In this document: in pieces, positions 25,964-32,980 of the stretch
Layout of the letters: the number at the start of each line of letters is the position of its first letter
How positions within the stretch are numbered: position 1 is the stretch's first letter
From: SIAJ01 sp036266155
GTDB lineage: Bacteria > Planctomycetota > Planctomycetia > Gemmatales > Gemmataceae
Assembly: GCA_036266155.1 (NCBI GenBank)
Contig: DATANR010000381.1
Span: 1-42,913 of the forward strand
Direction: 5' to 3'
DNA: 42,913 nucleotides
The notes under the pieces: model-generated
The model's input: only the letters and a program-made list of their open reading frames with translations
Told to the model about the DNA's origin: nothing
The model's database searches: none
Position numbers and translations under genes: made by a program

Positions 25964-28738
25964 CTACCTGCCCCTTTTGCCACCATTCGCCATCAGCTTC
26001 CGGAACACTTTCGCCAGGCCGTTGGCGATTGTGTACCATCCGTCCGAGCGTGGGTTCCAGTCGGTTAAGGGTTTGGCTTTCTCTGGCAATGCATTGATCG
26101 GTTCAAGTGCGGTCCCCTCCCAACGGCATTTCTCCAAAATCACCGGGATCACTTTCGTTTCACCCGCGTCGCGCCGTTCGAGCGCCTTCGGGATCTCGCG
26201 ATTGGTGATGTAGTCAGTCGACAATGCGGCCACACTTACCAAGACGATCACCACATCTGTCTTCGCCAGCTCATTTTGAATTGCGTCATCCCACTTGTCG
26301 CCGGGGTCGATCATTCGGTCGTGCCATTGGGCTGCCAGCAAGCCTTCGTTCATCAGAATCTTGAGTTCGGATTCCAGCCTTTTGCGCTGGCTTACATTGC
26401 TCCTTGAGTAGCAGATAAAAACCGTTGGCTTCCAAACCTCGTCGAAACGGGCGGGCTTCTCGGAATACGCGTTGTTGGGCTCCGCGGGATCGACATTCAG
26501 GGTCCCAGACTCAGTCGGGATTCCCGTGTGCCGGCTGTTCTTTTCATCCGCTTCCAACGTTTTGGTCGCAACCCAGGAACCAACGACCTGGGTTTCCTCG
26601 ATCGGATTGAGTCCTTTGATCTCGTCGTGAATGTCGCGCATCTCGGCCTGACATAGACCTGCGAGTTGCTGGCGGGCTTTGGTCGGCCCGGTCACGGTGA
26701 TCATCACTTGCCGTTCCTGCCGCTCCGAGCGGAGCAAGGCCCGCGCGCCTTCGCGAGTCAAGATCGCGCCACTGCCCCATTGCTGTTTCTTGCCGTCCAC
26801 TTCCTCGATGAACTCGTGCAGGCGGACGATGGCCCGGGCCACCAGCCCTTCCGGCAGCGCTGGGTAGACGTAGCGCAGACGCGTCGCGTCCGTCGCATCG
26901 CGGAAAGCGGCCGCGCCTGGCGGCTGGTCATCGGGCAACGCCTGCGGCACCAGCCAAACGCCGTCGAATGTTGGGCGTGAATAAGCAATCTCAAAACGCT
27001 CCATGATCTGCATCAAGTAGGCCCGCATGGCCTCGTACTTTTCGTCGCTCAGAACTTGGTCCACGTCCACCAGTTTCAGCACGCCGTCCCGCTTTTCTGC
27101 CTGACGCAACAGTTTATAGACGTTGCTGGTTAACCACTCCGGTTTCAGCACCGTTGCCTCGCGCAGCCGCGGATCAGTGCGATAGTTCAGCGCGGCCCCG
27201 AGATTGTGCAGGATTTCGGAAAGTGAATCTTGCTGCCCTTCGTCCGTGACGCCATGCTCCTTGCATAGCTTGCGGTACTCGGCGTAGGTGAGGTGCGCCC
27301 GCGCATTGCCGTCTTTCGCGAGGGCAACACGCACGTTATCCCATGTTTCCGGGAATGGCTCGCGCACCCAGGCCAATTGATCGACCTCCGCACACAGGGC
27401 AGCCTTGAGCTGGGCAATTCCTAGTTCCGTCTTGCAGTCCGTTTCCACGAAGCCGCGGATGAAGGGGTAGCGTTCGACGAGCGCGCCGCGATCCACTCGC
27501 GGGCGACACCCGGGCACGTCCCACTTATTGAGCGCAATGATCACCGGCGGCCCGTGGCCGTGCTCATCGGTCCCAAAAGCCTTTATTAGCCGCAGCCAGT
27601 ACTCCGCGTCTTCGCGTTCGCTATTTTCACGGCCTGTTAGCACCACGACATACACACTGCGCACGCTGAAGAAAAACTGGTGCAGAGCGTGGGTGATGAC
27701 CTGCCCGGCGAAATCCCAGACATGCGCCGTGACCGGCTCCCCTTTGCACGCGTCCAACGGCCAGTCACACAAAGCAATGCCCGGCGTGCTCTCCTCGTCG
27801 TCCTGAAACGGCAGGTCGCGCAAGGCTCGCACCATCGACGTCTTCCCGGCGCTGCCTCGACCGATGAGGATCAGTTTCACTTCGTTCAAGGGGCGGGTCT
27901 TGCCCGTCTTGGTCCCAAAGTAAAAATCGAGAATCGACTTTGCTGAGGCGAATATTTCATTTGTCGTCCGCGGATCAGGTCCGAGGATAGAGGGCGAGAT
28001 CTGGAGAGCGGGATTGTCGTGAAGGAATAAGCTGTCCAGCTTACGCAAGTTCTGGAGTGATACGGGCAGCCTAGTGAGCCGGTTGCTTTGGAGGTAGAGC
28101 CACGTCAGGTCCGGAATTTGGCCGATCTCAGTCGGCAGCGTTGCGAGCAGGTTGCCGGAGAGGTAAAGGTCTGTCAGTGCCGTGAGTCGGCCGATCTCAG
28201 GCGGCAGCGTCGTGAGCTGGTTGATGGAGAGTTGAAGCCACCTCAGGCGCGTGAGCTTGCCGATCTCCGGCGGCAGCGTCGTGAGGTGGTTTTGGTCGAG
28301 GGAAAGCTTCGTCAAGGCCGTGAGTTGGCAGATCTCCGGGGGCAACGTTGTGAGCTGGTTGATGTTAAGGTAAAGGTCTGTCAGGGCCGTGAGTTGGCCG
28401 ACCTCAGGCGGCAGCGTTGTGAGGTGGTTGCCGGAGAGGTAAAGCCTCATCAGCGCCTTGAGCTTGCCGATCTCCGGCGGCAGCGTCGTGAGGTGGTTTT
28501 GGCCGAGGTAAAGCTCCCTGAGTGACACGAGTTGGCCGATCTCCGGAGGCAACGTCGTGAGTTGATTTTTGGAGAGGTTAAGCTCTTGCAGCACCGTGAG
28601 TTGGCCGATCTCCGGCGGCAGCGTTGTGACGCCGAATTCGCTCAAATCGAGCCTCCGCACCTTCCACTTCCGACAATCTTTTATGTGCCATAGAGCGTCG
28701 GCATAGGCCTCGTCGGCCTTGGTTGATTTCTTGGGCAT
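25964..28738 (-). CDS. LRR-Roc-COR-TIR protein (bacterial Roco GTPase with C-terminal TIR)
   Basis: The product has 924 residues. Residues about 25-235 hold roughly nine 23-residue leucine-rich repeats (LTTLPPEIGQLTALTDLYLS type). A Roc GTPase follows: P-loop GRGSAGKTS with Lys299, switch DFAGQ (Asp342), and base motif NKWD (404-407). A COR dimerisation region spans about 450-650 (VLKPEWLTSNVYKLL, GVWLVPQALP). After a linker comes a TIR domain (about 766-915: TVFICYSRSN, GDKWDDAIQNEL, VVIVLVSVAALSTDYI, REIPKAL with Glu848 in the NADase position, VIPVILEKCRW). TIR domains of bacterial immunity cleave NAD; Roco domains are GTP-regulated switches. ATG 28738 is preferred to TTG 28792. Function is inferred. 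Confidence 0.92.
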   Translation of the reverse strand: MPKKSTKADEAYADALWHIKDCRKWKVRRLDLSEFGVTTLPPEIGQLTVLQELNLSKNQLTTLPPEIGQLVSLRELYLGQNHLTTLPPEIGKLKALMRLYLSGNHLTTLPPEVGQLTALTDLYLNINQLTTLPPEICQLTALTKLSLDQNHLTTLPPEIGKLTRLRWLQLSINQLTTLPPEIGRLTALTDLYLSGNLLATLPTEIGQIPDLTWLYLQSNRLTRLPVSLQNLRKLDSLFLHDNPALQISPSILGPDPRTTNEIFASAKSILDFYFGTKTGKTRPLNEVKLILIGRGSAGKTSMVRALRDLPFQDDEESTPGIALCDWPLDACKGEPVTAHVWDFAGQVITHALHQFFFSVRSVYVVVLTGRENSEREDAEYWLRLIKAFGTDEHGHGPPVIIALNKWDVPGCRPRVDRGALVERYPFIRGFVETDCKTELGIAQLKAALCAEVDQLAWVREPFPETWDNVRVALAKDGNARAHLTYAEYRKLCKEHGVTDEGQQDSLSEILHNLGAALNYRTDPRLREATVLKPEWLTSNVYKLLRQAEKRDGVLKLVDVDQVLSDEKYEAMRAYLMQIMERFEIAYSRPTFDGVWLVPQALPDDQPPGAAAFRDATDATRLRYVYPALPEGLVARAIVRLHEFIEEVDGKKQQWGSGAILTREGARALLRSERQERQVMITVTGPTKARQQLAGLCQAEMRDIHDEIKGLNPIEETQVVGSWVATKTLEADEKNSRHTGIPTESGTLNVDPAEPNNAYSEKPARFDEVWKPTVFICYSRSNVSQRKRLESELKILMNEGLLAAQWHDRMIDPGDKWDDAIQNELAKTDVVIVLVSVAALSTDYITNREIPKALERRDAGETKVIPVILEKCRWEGTALEPINALPEKAKPLTDWNPRSDGWYTIANGLAKVFRKLMANGGKRGR
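28060..28640. repeat. 69-base coding repeats of the leucine-rich region
   Basis: Tandem units about 69 bases long (23 codons) share GCCGATCTCCGGCGGCAGCG-like text and encode PPEIGxLTxLxxLxLxxNxLTTL repeats on the minus strand. The high DNA identity between units suggests recent expansion or gene conversion, so LRR number may vary between strains. Confidence 0.8.
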
Positions 28739-28929
28739 AGAGGGCTCGATCGCCGGGGTGTTTGGAATTGAGGCCGGAAGACGAGTTCGCAATCATCCTA
28801 TGATCTGATTCTTCACCTAACCGTTCGTCAATTGGCTGGGGCAGGACAATGCAGATCGAACGCGCGGTCGCGATGCGCGGCCGATCGAGGCGTGATGGCT
28901 TCTTGCCCGTTATCCCTCTTGCGGGTCGT

Positions 28930-29364
28930 TCACTCCCTCACCCGCCGCAAATAGTAAATGGTCAGGTTCCTCGCCGGCTCGAGCTTGGTCGGGGGTTCCG
29001 TGCCCTGGTCGACGAACGCCACTTTGAGCGTGTCGCCCGTCAGTTCGTAAAGGCAGATCCATTCGGACTTCTCGGGGCCATTCAGCCACTTCATGCGGCG
29101 CGGCGAGGATTGCGGGTCCAGCGAGTACACCGCGGGCATTGCTCTGCCAATGCCGATCGTGATGCCACAATTGCCATCGGCGTCAAACTTGAATGTCGAG
29201 GTGTTGTTGCTGCCCTGGGGGTCTTCGCCGCGCAGTGAGATCGATTCTTGCGCCCAGACTCCCAGGATGCGTGTGCGGTCCTCCTGGTTCTTCTCTTTCA
29301 GCGCTGGAGCGGCCACACTGGCAAGCGCGGGAAACAGCAGCCAGACAATCGCGGTCGTACGCAT
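28930..29364 (-). CDS. TIGR03067-type small secreted protein
   Basis: The 144-residue product has a signal peptide (AIVWLLFPALASVAAPA). The mature part follows the TIGR03067 pattern common in planctomycetes: an opening ILGVWAQESISLRGED, a strand with FKFDADGNCGIT, AVYSLDPQSSPRRMKWLNG, then YELTGDTLKVAFVDQGTEPPTKLEP and YYLRR. The fold is lipocalin-like beta in character; ligand and role are unknown. GGAGCA precedes the ATG by 6 bases. It sits between the TIR-Roco gene and the transporter pair on the same strand, with enough space for its own promoter. Confidence 0.75.
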   Translation of the reverse strand: MRTTAIVWLLFPALASVAAPALKEKNQEDRTRILGVWAQESISLRGEDPQGSNNTSTFKFDADGNCGITIGIGRAMPAVYSLDPQSSPRRMKWLNGPEKSEWICLYELTGDTLKVAFVDQGTEPPTKLEPARNLTIYYLRRVRE

Positions 29365-29439
29365 GGATTGCTCCGTTCATTTCACTCTATTCGGCTGCCG
29401 ACTCTTGGAACATTCCCACCCGGTGTCGCCGGTCTCGGT

Positions 29440-29544
29440 CTACTCCACGAACAACGGCATCGATTTCTGCACGGATTGAAAAACGCCCCAGGCCAGCGGC
29501 ACCACGATCAAGGTCCAGGCGATGACGAGTGTGAGTCTGCGCAT
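29440..29544 (-). CDS. 34-residue single-helix partner of the MFS transporter
   Basis: Reading the minus strand from ATG 29544 gives MRRLTLVIAWTLIVVP, continuing LAWGVFQSVQKSMPLFVE and a TAG. That is one membrane helix with a short polar tail. It starts 4 bases after the OFA transporter's TGA, so it is co-transcribed. The AW...PLxWGVxQSVxKS pattern fits the small proteins annotated as MFS transporter small subunits next to OFA-family transporters. The likely role is stabilising or modulating the transporter in the inner membrane. It is shorter than the usual gene-calling limits and easily missed. The match is by recollection of the family pattern. Confidence 0.75.
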   Translation of the reverse strand: MRRLTLVIAWTLIVVPLAWGVFQSVQKSMPLFVE

Positions 29545-29548
29545 GAGT

Positions 29549-30877
29549 TCAGGCTCCCGCCGACTCAATGCGGTGGCGCTTCGGATCGACCGCGCGCACG
29601 AGCAGATTCGCGACGAAGCCGATCATCAGCAGTCCGGCCATCAGGTACATGGTGCTGTTGTAGGCCTCGGCTTTGGGCACTCCCGCTTCAATTCTGGCCG
29701 TGGACATGTAGTTGACGAGACTGGGGCCGATCAGGGCGGCGACCGACCAAGCCGTGATGAGGCGTCCGTGAATGGCGCCGACTTGGTAGGGGCCAAATAG
29801 ATCGCGCAGGTAGGCGGGAATCGTGGCAAAGCCGCCGCCGTACATGGTGATGATGATTGCCGTGACGGCCACGAAGAGCGGGGTGGCGTGGATGCTCTGC
29901 GTCCACGGCACGGCGCAATACAGCAGGGCGCCCAGGAGGAAATAGATGCAATAGACCGTCTTGCGGCCGGTAAAGTCAGAGACCGATGACCAGACGAAAC
30001 GCCCGCCCATGTTGAAGATGCTGAGCAAGCCCGCGAAGCCGCCGCCAACGGCCGCGCTGACGCCGAACATGTCGGAACACATCTTCGACGTCTGCCCGAG
30101 AATGCCGATGCCCGCTGTAACGTTCATGCACAGCACGACCCAGAGGCACCAGAACTGTGGCGTCCTCCACGCGACGTCGACCGCGACGTTGGCGGTGGTC
30201 ATCATCGGCTTGACATGCTCGCTCGGTATCCAGCCATCCGGCTTCCAGCCCGCAGCCGGCACACGGACGATGAATGCGCCGAACAGCATAAACACCGCAT
30301 ACAAGAATGCCATGGCGATGAATGCCTCGGCAACACCGACGGACGCGGCTGATTTGAAATGGTCCATGAGCTTCACTCCCAGCGGCGCGCCAATGAGGGC
30401 GCCGCCGCCAAAGCCCATGATCGCCATGCCCGTGGCCATGCCGGGACGGTCGGGAAACCACTTGATGAGCGTAGAGACCGGCGCGATATAGCCGAGCCCG
30501 AGGCCGATGCCGCCGATGAGGCCGTAGCCAACGTAGAGAAGCCAAAGAATCTTGAACTGCACGCCGATCGCGGAAATGAGCAGGCCGCCACAGAAAAGAG
30601 TACAACTGGCGACCATGGTCTTGCGCGGCCCGCTGCGCTCCACCCACTTGCCAAACACGGCCGCCGAGATGCCCAGTATGAACAGCGCGATTGAGTAAAT
30701 CCAGCCCACCTCCGGAATGGTCCACTCCGCGCCCGCCTGGGTCAGAGGCACATTGAAGACGCTGAACCCATACACCTCGCCAATACACATGTGAACCGCG
30801 ATGGCCGCGGGCGGGACCAGCCAGCGGTTGAAGCCGGGCTTGGCAACCGTGGCTTCGCGGGCGAGGAAGGTCAGCAT
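29549..30877 (-). CDS. OFA-family major facilitator transporter (oxalate/formate antiporter-like)
   Basis: The 442-residue, about twelve-helix MFS protein has first-helix text WLVPPAAIAVHMCIGEVYGFSVF, the loop GKWVERSGPRKTM between helices 2 and 3, and GYGLIGGIGLGLGYIAPVSTLIKWFPDRPGMATG, all typical of the OFA (oxalate:formate antiporter) subgroup. The second half has FVWSSVSDFTGRKTVY as its repeat of the inter-helix loop. The substrate is probably a small carboxylate, but members transport several anions and none can be chosen from sequence alone. It is followed 4 bases later by a tiny membrane protein gene and is divergent from the HNH cluster. Confidence 0.85.
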   Translation of the reverse strand: MLTFLAREATVAKPGFNRWLVPPAAIAVHMCIGEVYGFSVFNVPLTQAGAEWTIPEVGWIYSIALFILGISAAVFGKWVERSGPRKTMVASCTLFCGGLLISAIGVQFKILWLLYVGYGLIGGIGLGLGYIAPVSTLIKWFPDRPGMATGMAIMGFGGGALIGAPLGVKLMDHFKSAASVGVAEAFIAMAFLYAVFMLFGAFIVRVPAAGWKPDGWIPSEHVKPMMTTANVAVDVAWRTPQFWCLWVVLCMNVTAGIGILGQTSKMCSDMFGVSAAVGGGFAGLLSIFNMGGRFVWSSVSDFTGRKTVYCIYFLLGALLYCAVPWTQSIHATPLFVAVTAIIITMYGGGFATIPAYLRDLFGPYQVGAIHGRLITAWSVAALIGPSLVNYMSTARIEAGVPKAEAYNSTMYLMAGLLMIGFVANLLVRAVDPKRHRIESAGA

Positions 30878-31052
30878 GCAGGGTCCATTTGGAAAATCGC
30901 GGTCGTCATTCTGAATTACCTGTGCGACGACCTAGCGTGAGGAGAGCGATGTATGATGTACGAGCCGAGCGGCTTCTGGTGCTTGCGAGCGGTCACCACG
31001 TTGATTAAAGTGACATTTGCACTTGTTCGTTCTCCGCGTGAGGGAGCCAATC

Positions 31053-31364
31053 ATGACCCCGGATGAAATTGGGCAGAGATTGCACGACCGGGCGACGCGC
31101 GGCGAGACGCTGACACCCGATGAGCAGGTGGAGCTGACGCGCTGGTTCGCCGAGCACGACGCGGAAGAACAGACGCAATTGGGCGCGGCCCCCGTCCCGA
31201 GCCGGCTGGCCGAACTCCAGACGCGGGTACAACAGGCGACTGCCCAGGTCGTCGTGCAAGCACAGCGCATCGAAGCGGTAACGGCCGACAATGCCCAACT
31301 GCGCCAGGAGATCACATCATTGCAGCGAGTGCTCGCGGCCAGCCGGTCGGGACAGCCGGCATGA
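31053..31364 (+). CDS. Small coiled-coil protein coupled to an HNH nuclease
   Basis: The product has 103 residues. The N-terminus (TPDEIGQRLHDRATRGETLTPDEQVELTRWFAEHDAEE) is a compact helical, acidic domain. Residues about 50-97 form a coiled coil (RLAELQTRVQQATAQVV, AQLRQEITSLQRVL). There is no signal, membrane helix or Cys. Its TGA overlaps the start of the HNH gene (ATGA), which implies coupled translation and probably a shared complex. AGGGAG precedes ATG 31053. I know of no assigned function; a nuclease partner, chaperone or inhibitor are all possible. Confidence 0.7.
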   Translation: MTPDEIGQRLHDRATRGETLTPDEQVELTRWFAEHDAEEQTQLGAAPVPSRLAELQTRVQQATAQVVVQAQRIEAVTADNAQLRQEITSLQRVLAASRSGQPA

Positions 31365-31894
31365 CGGTCACGCGGGAGGACGTCGAACTCGTCCGGATCC
31401 GAGCCGGTTTTGCGTGCGAGTATTGCGGTGTGACCGAAACGGATTGCGGGGGCCCGTTAACGGTCGATCACCATTGCCCACAGGCGCACGGCGGCAGCGG
31501 CAGTCCGGACAACCTGGTGTATTGCTGCTGGCGATGCAATCTGTACAAGGCGGCATATTGGCCGTCCGGTTTGGCGGATCTCATCTTGTGGAATCCCAGA
31601 GATGATTCACGCGATCGCCACCTGTTGCTGCTGGCCGACGGTCGCCTTCACGCACGCACTCCCGTCGGAGAATTTACACTGGCGCGACTTCGGTTGAACC
31701 GGCCGGCCCTGGTCGCTCAGCGCATTCGACGACTTTCTCAAGTCGCCGAGCAGGGCCTTCTGGAACGTTATCGCGATGTCTTGGCTATTCTGGAGCAGAT
31801 GCAACAACGGCACGCGACATTGCTCGAAGATCACCGTGCGCTGCTTCAAGAGCAACGCGAGCTTATACGCCTGTTGATGTCAAAGGGCACGTGA
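31361..31894 (+). CDS. HNH endonuclease with C-terminal coiled coil
   Basis: The 177-residue protein has its HNH/zinc core at residues about 20-70: CEYCGVTETDC, then PLTVDHHCPQAHGGSGSPDN and LVYCCWRCNLYK. The Cys pairs can bind zinc, and the DH...N...N/K residues of the nuclease are present, so an active metal-dependent DNase is expected. The region 71-120 is beta-rich, and the C-terminus (about 130-175) is a coiled coil (YRDVLAILEQMQQRHATLLED). It overlaps the upstream coiled-coil gene by ATGA and is followed 40 bases later by a zinc-ribbon protein. It differs from restriction and homing HNH proteins in its small size; the biological target is unknown. Confidence 0.82.
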   Translation: MTVTREDVELVRIRAGFACEYCGVTETDCGGPLTVDHHCPQAHGGSGSPDNLVYCCWRCNLYKAAYWPSGLADLILWNPRDDSRDRHLLLLADGRLHARTPVGEFTLARLRLNRPALVAQRIRRLSQVAEQGLLERYRDVLAILEQMQQRHATLLEDHRALLQEQRELIRLLMSKGT

Positions 31895-31934
31895 TCGGGC
31901 TCGATGATCGGAACCGTCAAATCGGAGGAAAGCC

Positions 31935-32234
31935 ATGGATTTCGACGAAGTCCAGAAAAAGGTCTCGCAGAGCGGCAGCGAACTGGTCGAGTTGCATGCC
32001 GCGGTCAAGCAACTCCAGGCACGGGTGGATCGGCATACGTTGGTCATCCAGGTGCTCAAGGAAATGTTGCTGTCGCTCGACGACTTTGACGCGGATGATT
32101 TCCTTGAGCGCCTGCAGCAGGCGGCCGCGCGCAAGGCCGATGACAAGAGTTGTCGCAAGTGTGGGAAGCCCATGAGCGCCAAACACAACCGCTGCATGTA
32201 CTGCGGCGAACAACGTCCGCCCGAGCTTTTGTGA
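31935..32234 (+). CDS. Coiled-coil zinc-ribbon protein
   Basis: The product has 99 residues: an N-terminal coiled coil (VQKKVSQSGSELVELHAAVKQ, about 6-45), an acidic linker (LDDFDADDFLERLQQA), and a C-terminal zinc ribbon with two CxxC pairs, CRKCGKPM and CMYCGEQRP (about residues 73-92). A strong site GGAGGAAAG precedes the ATG at 31935. The three genes 31053-32234 share coiled coils and lie closely spaced on one strand, suggesting one complex. It could be a nucleic-acid-binding or assembly subunit for the HNH protein; this is inference from position. Confidence 0.7.
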   Translation: MDFDEVQKKVSQSGSELVELHAAVKQLQARVDRHTLVIQVLKEMLLSLDDFDADDFLERLQQAAARKADDKSCRKCGKPMSAKHNRCMYCGEQRPPELL

Positions 32235-32299
32235 ATCGTTCGCAAGGCCTTTGAAGATCGCGAGTGGGAGTGGGTATCATTCTTGGCAAAGGAGCATCC

Positions 32300-32758
32300 A
32301 TGCAACGCCTCATCTGTGTCCTGGTCGTGCTGGCCTCGCCCGTGCTGCTCGTCGCCGACACCGACGATGACGTCAAGAAGGAACTCAAAGCTCTTGAAGG
32401 GTCGTGGAAGGCCGTCGCCCTGGAGGCTGGCGGGAAGCCGTTGCCCAAAGAGTCGGTGCCGGACTTCACCTACGTCATTTCAGTGGATGGCAAGGCCACA
32501 GGGAAAATGCCGAAGGGCGAGTATAGCGCCACGGCCATCGTCAATCCGAAGAAGGACCCCAAGACCATCGACAATGTCCACGAGAGCGGGCCGCATAAGG
32601 GCAAGAAGCAGTTCGGCGTCTACAAGCTGGAGGGCGACAAGCTGACCGTGTGCATGACGGCTCCGGGCGCGGCCGAGACCGATCGGCCGAAAGACTTCGC
32701 CACCAAAGACACGGCCTACGTGGTGTTCGTGTTTGAGCGGACGAAGAAGGACAAGTAG
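32300..32758 (+). CDS. TIGR03067-type small secreted protein
   Basis: The 152-residue product starts with the signal peptide QRLICVLVVLASPVLLVAD. The mature domain shows the TIGR03067 opening ELKALEGSWKAVALEAGGKPLP, the central TIVNPKKDPKTIDN (AIVNPKKDPKTIDN in this copy), and the closing strands GVYKLEGDKLTVCMTAPG and YVVFVFERTKK. It is a closer match to the family text than the copy at 28930. AAAGGAG precedes ATG 32300, which is chosen over the upstream start at 32264. Function of the family is not known. Confidence 0.85.
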   Translation: MQRLICVLVVLASPVLLVADTDDDVKKELKALEGSWKAVALEAGGKPLPKESVPDFTYVISVDGKATGKMPKGEYSATAIVNPKKDPKTIDNVHESGPHKGKKQFGVYKLEGDKLTVCMTAPGAAETDRPKDFATKDTAYVVFVFERTKKDK

Positions 32759-32762
32759 TAAA

Positions 32763-32826
32763 CCGCGGATCGAACACGGATCGAATTACGGATTTGATCC
32801 GTGTTTCATCCGTGTTCGATCCGTGG
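32763..32826. repeat. GATCCGTG-family palindromic repeat
   Basis: A 19-base left arm (32763-32781) pairs with 32808-32826 with one mismatch. An inner hairpin, ACGGAT-TTG-ATCCGT (32788-32802), sits in the middle. The repeated ATCCGTGTTCGATCCGTGG text is a widespread dispersed element in planctomycetes and other bacteria. It begins 4 bases after a stop codon and may shield the upstream mRNA's 3' end. Confidence 0.8.
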
Positions 32827-32980
32827 CCGCGGCTTTCATCGAACTCGCCAACATTTCCAAATTCTGGTTGCACGGATGGCCCACTTAGCCGATAATCTTT
32901 CTTACCTACCCGCCGCGCCATCCCGGCTCGGCGATTGATCCCACATGGATCTCCGCCGGTTTCTTGTTCGAGGTTCCTCC

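Noticed and set aside
28060..28640. Regularly spaced repeats that could suggest CRISPR
   Set aside because: Units are contiguous 69-base coding repeats of leucine-rich repeats, with no unique spacers and no cas genes.
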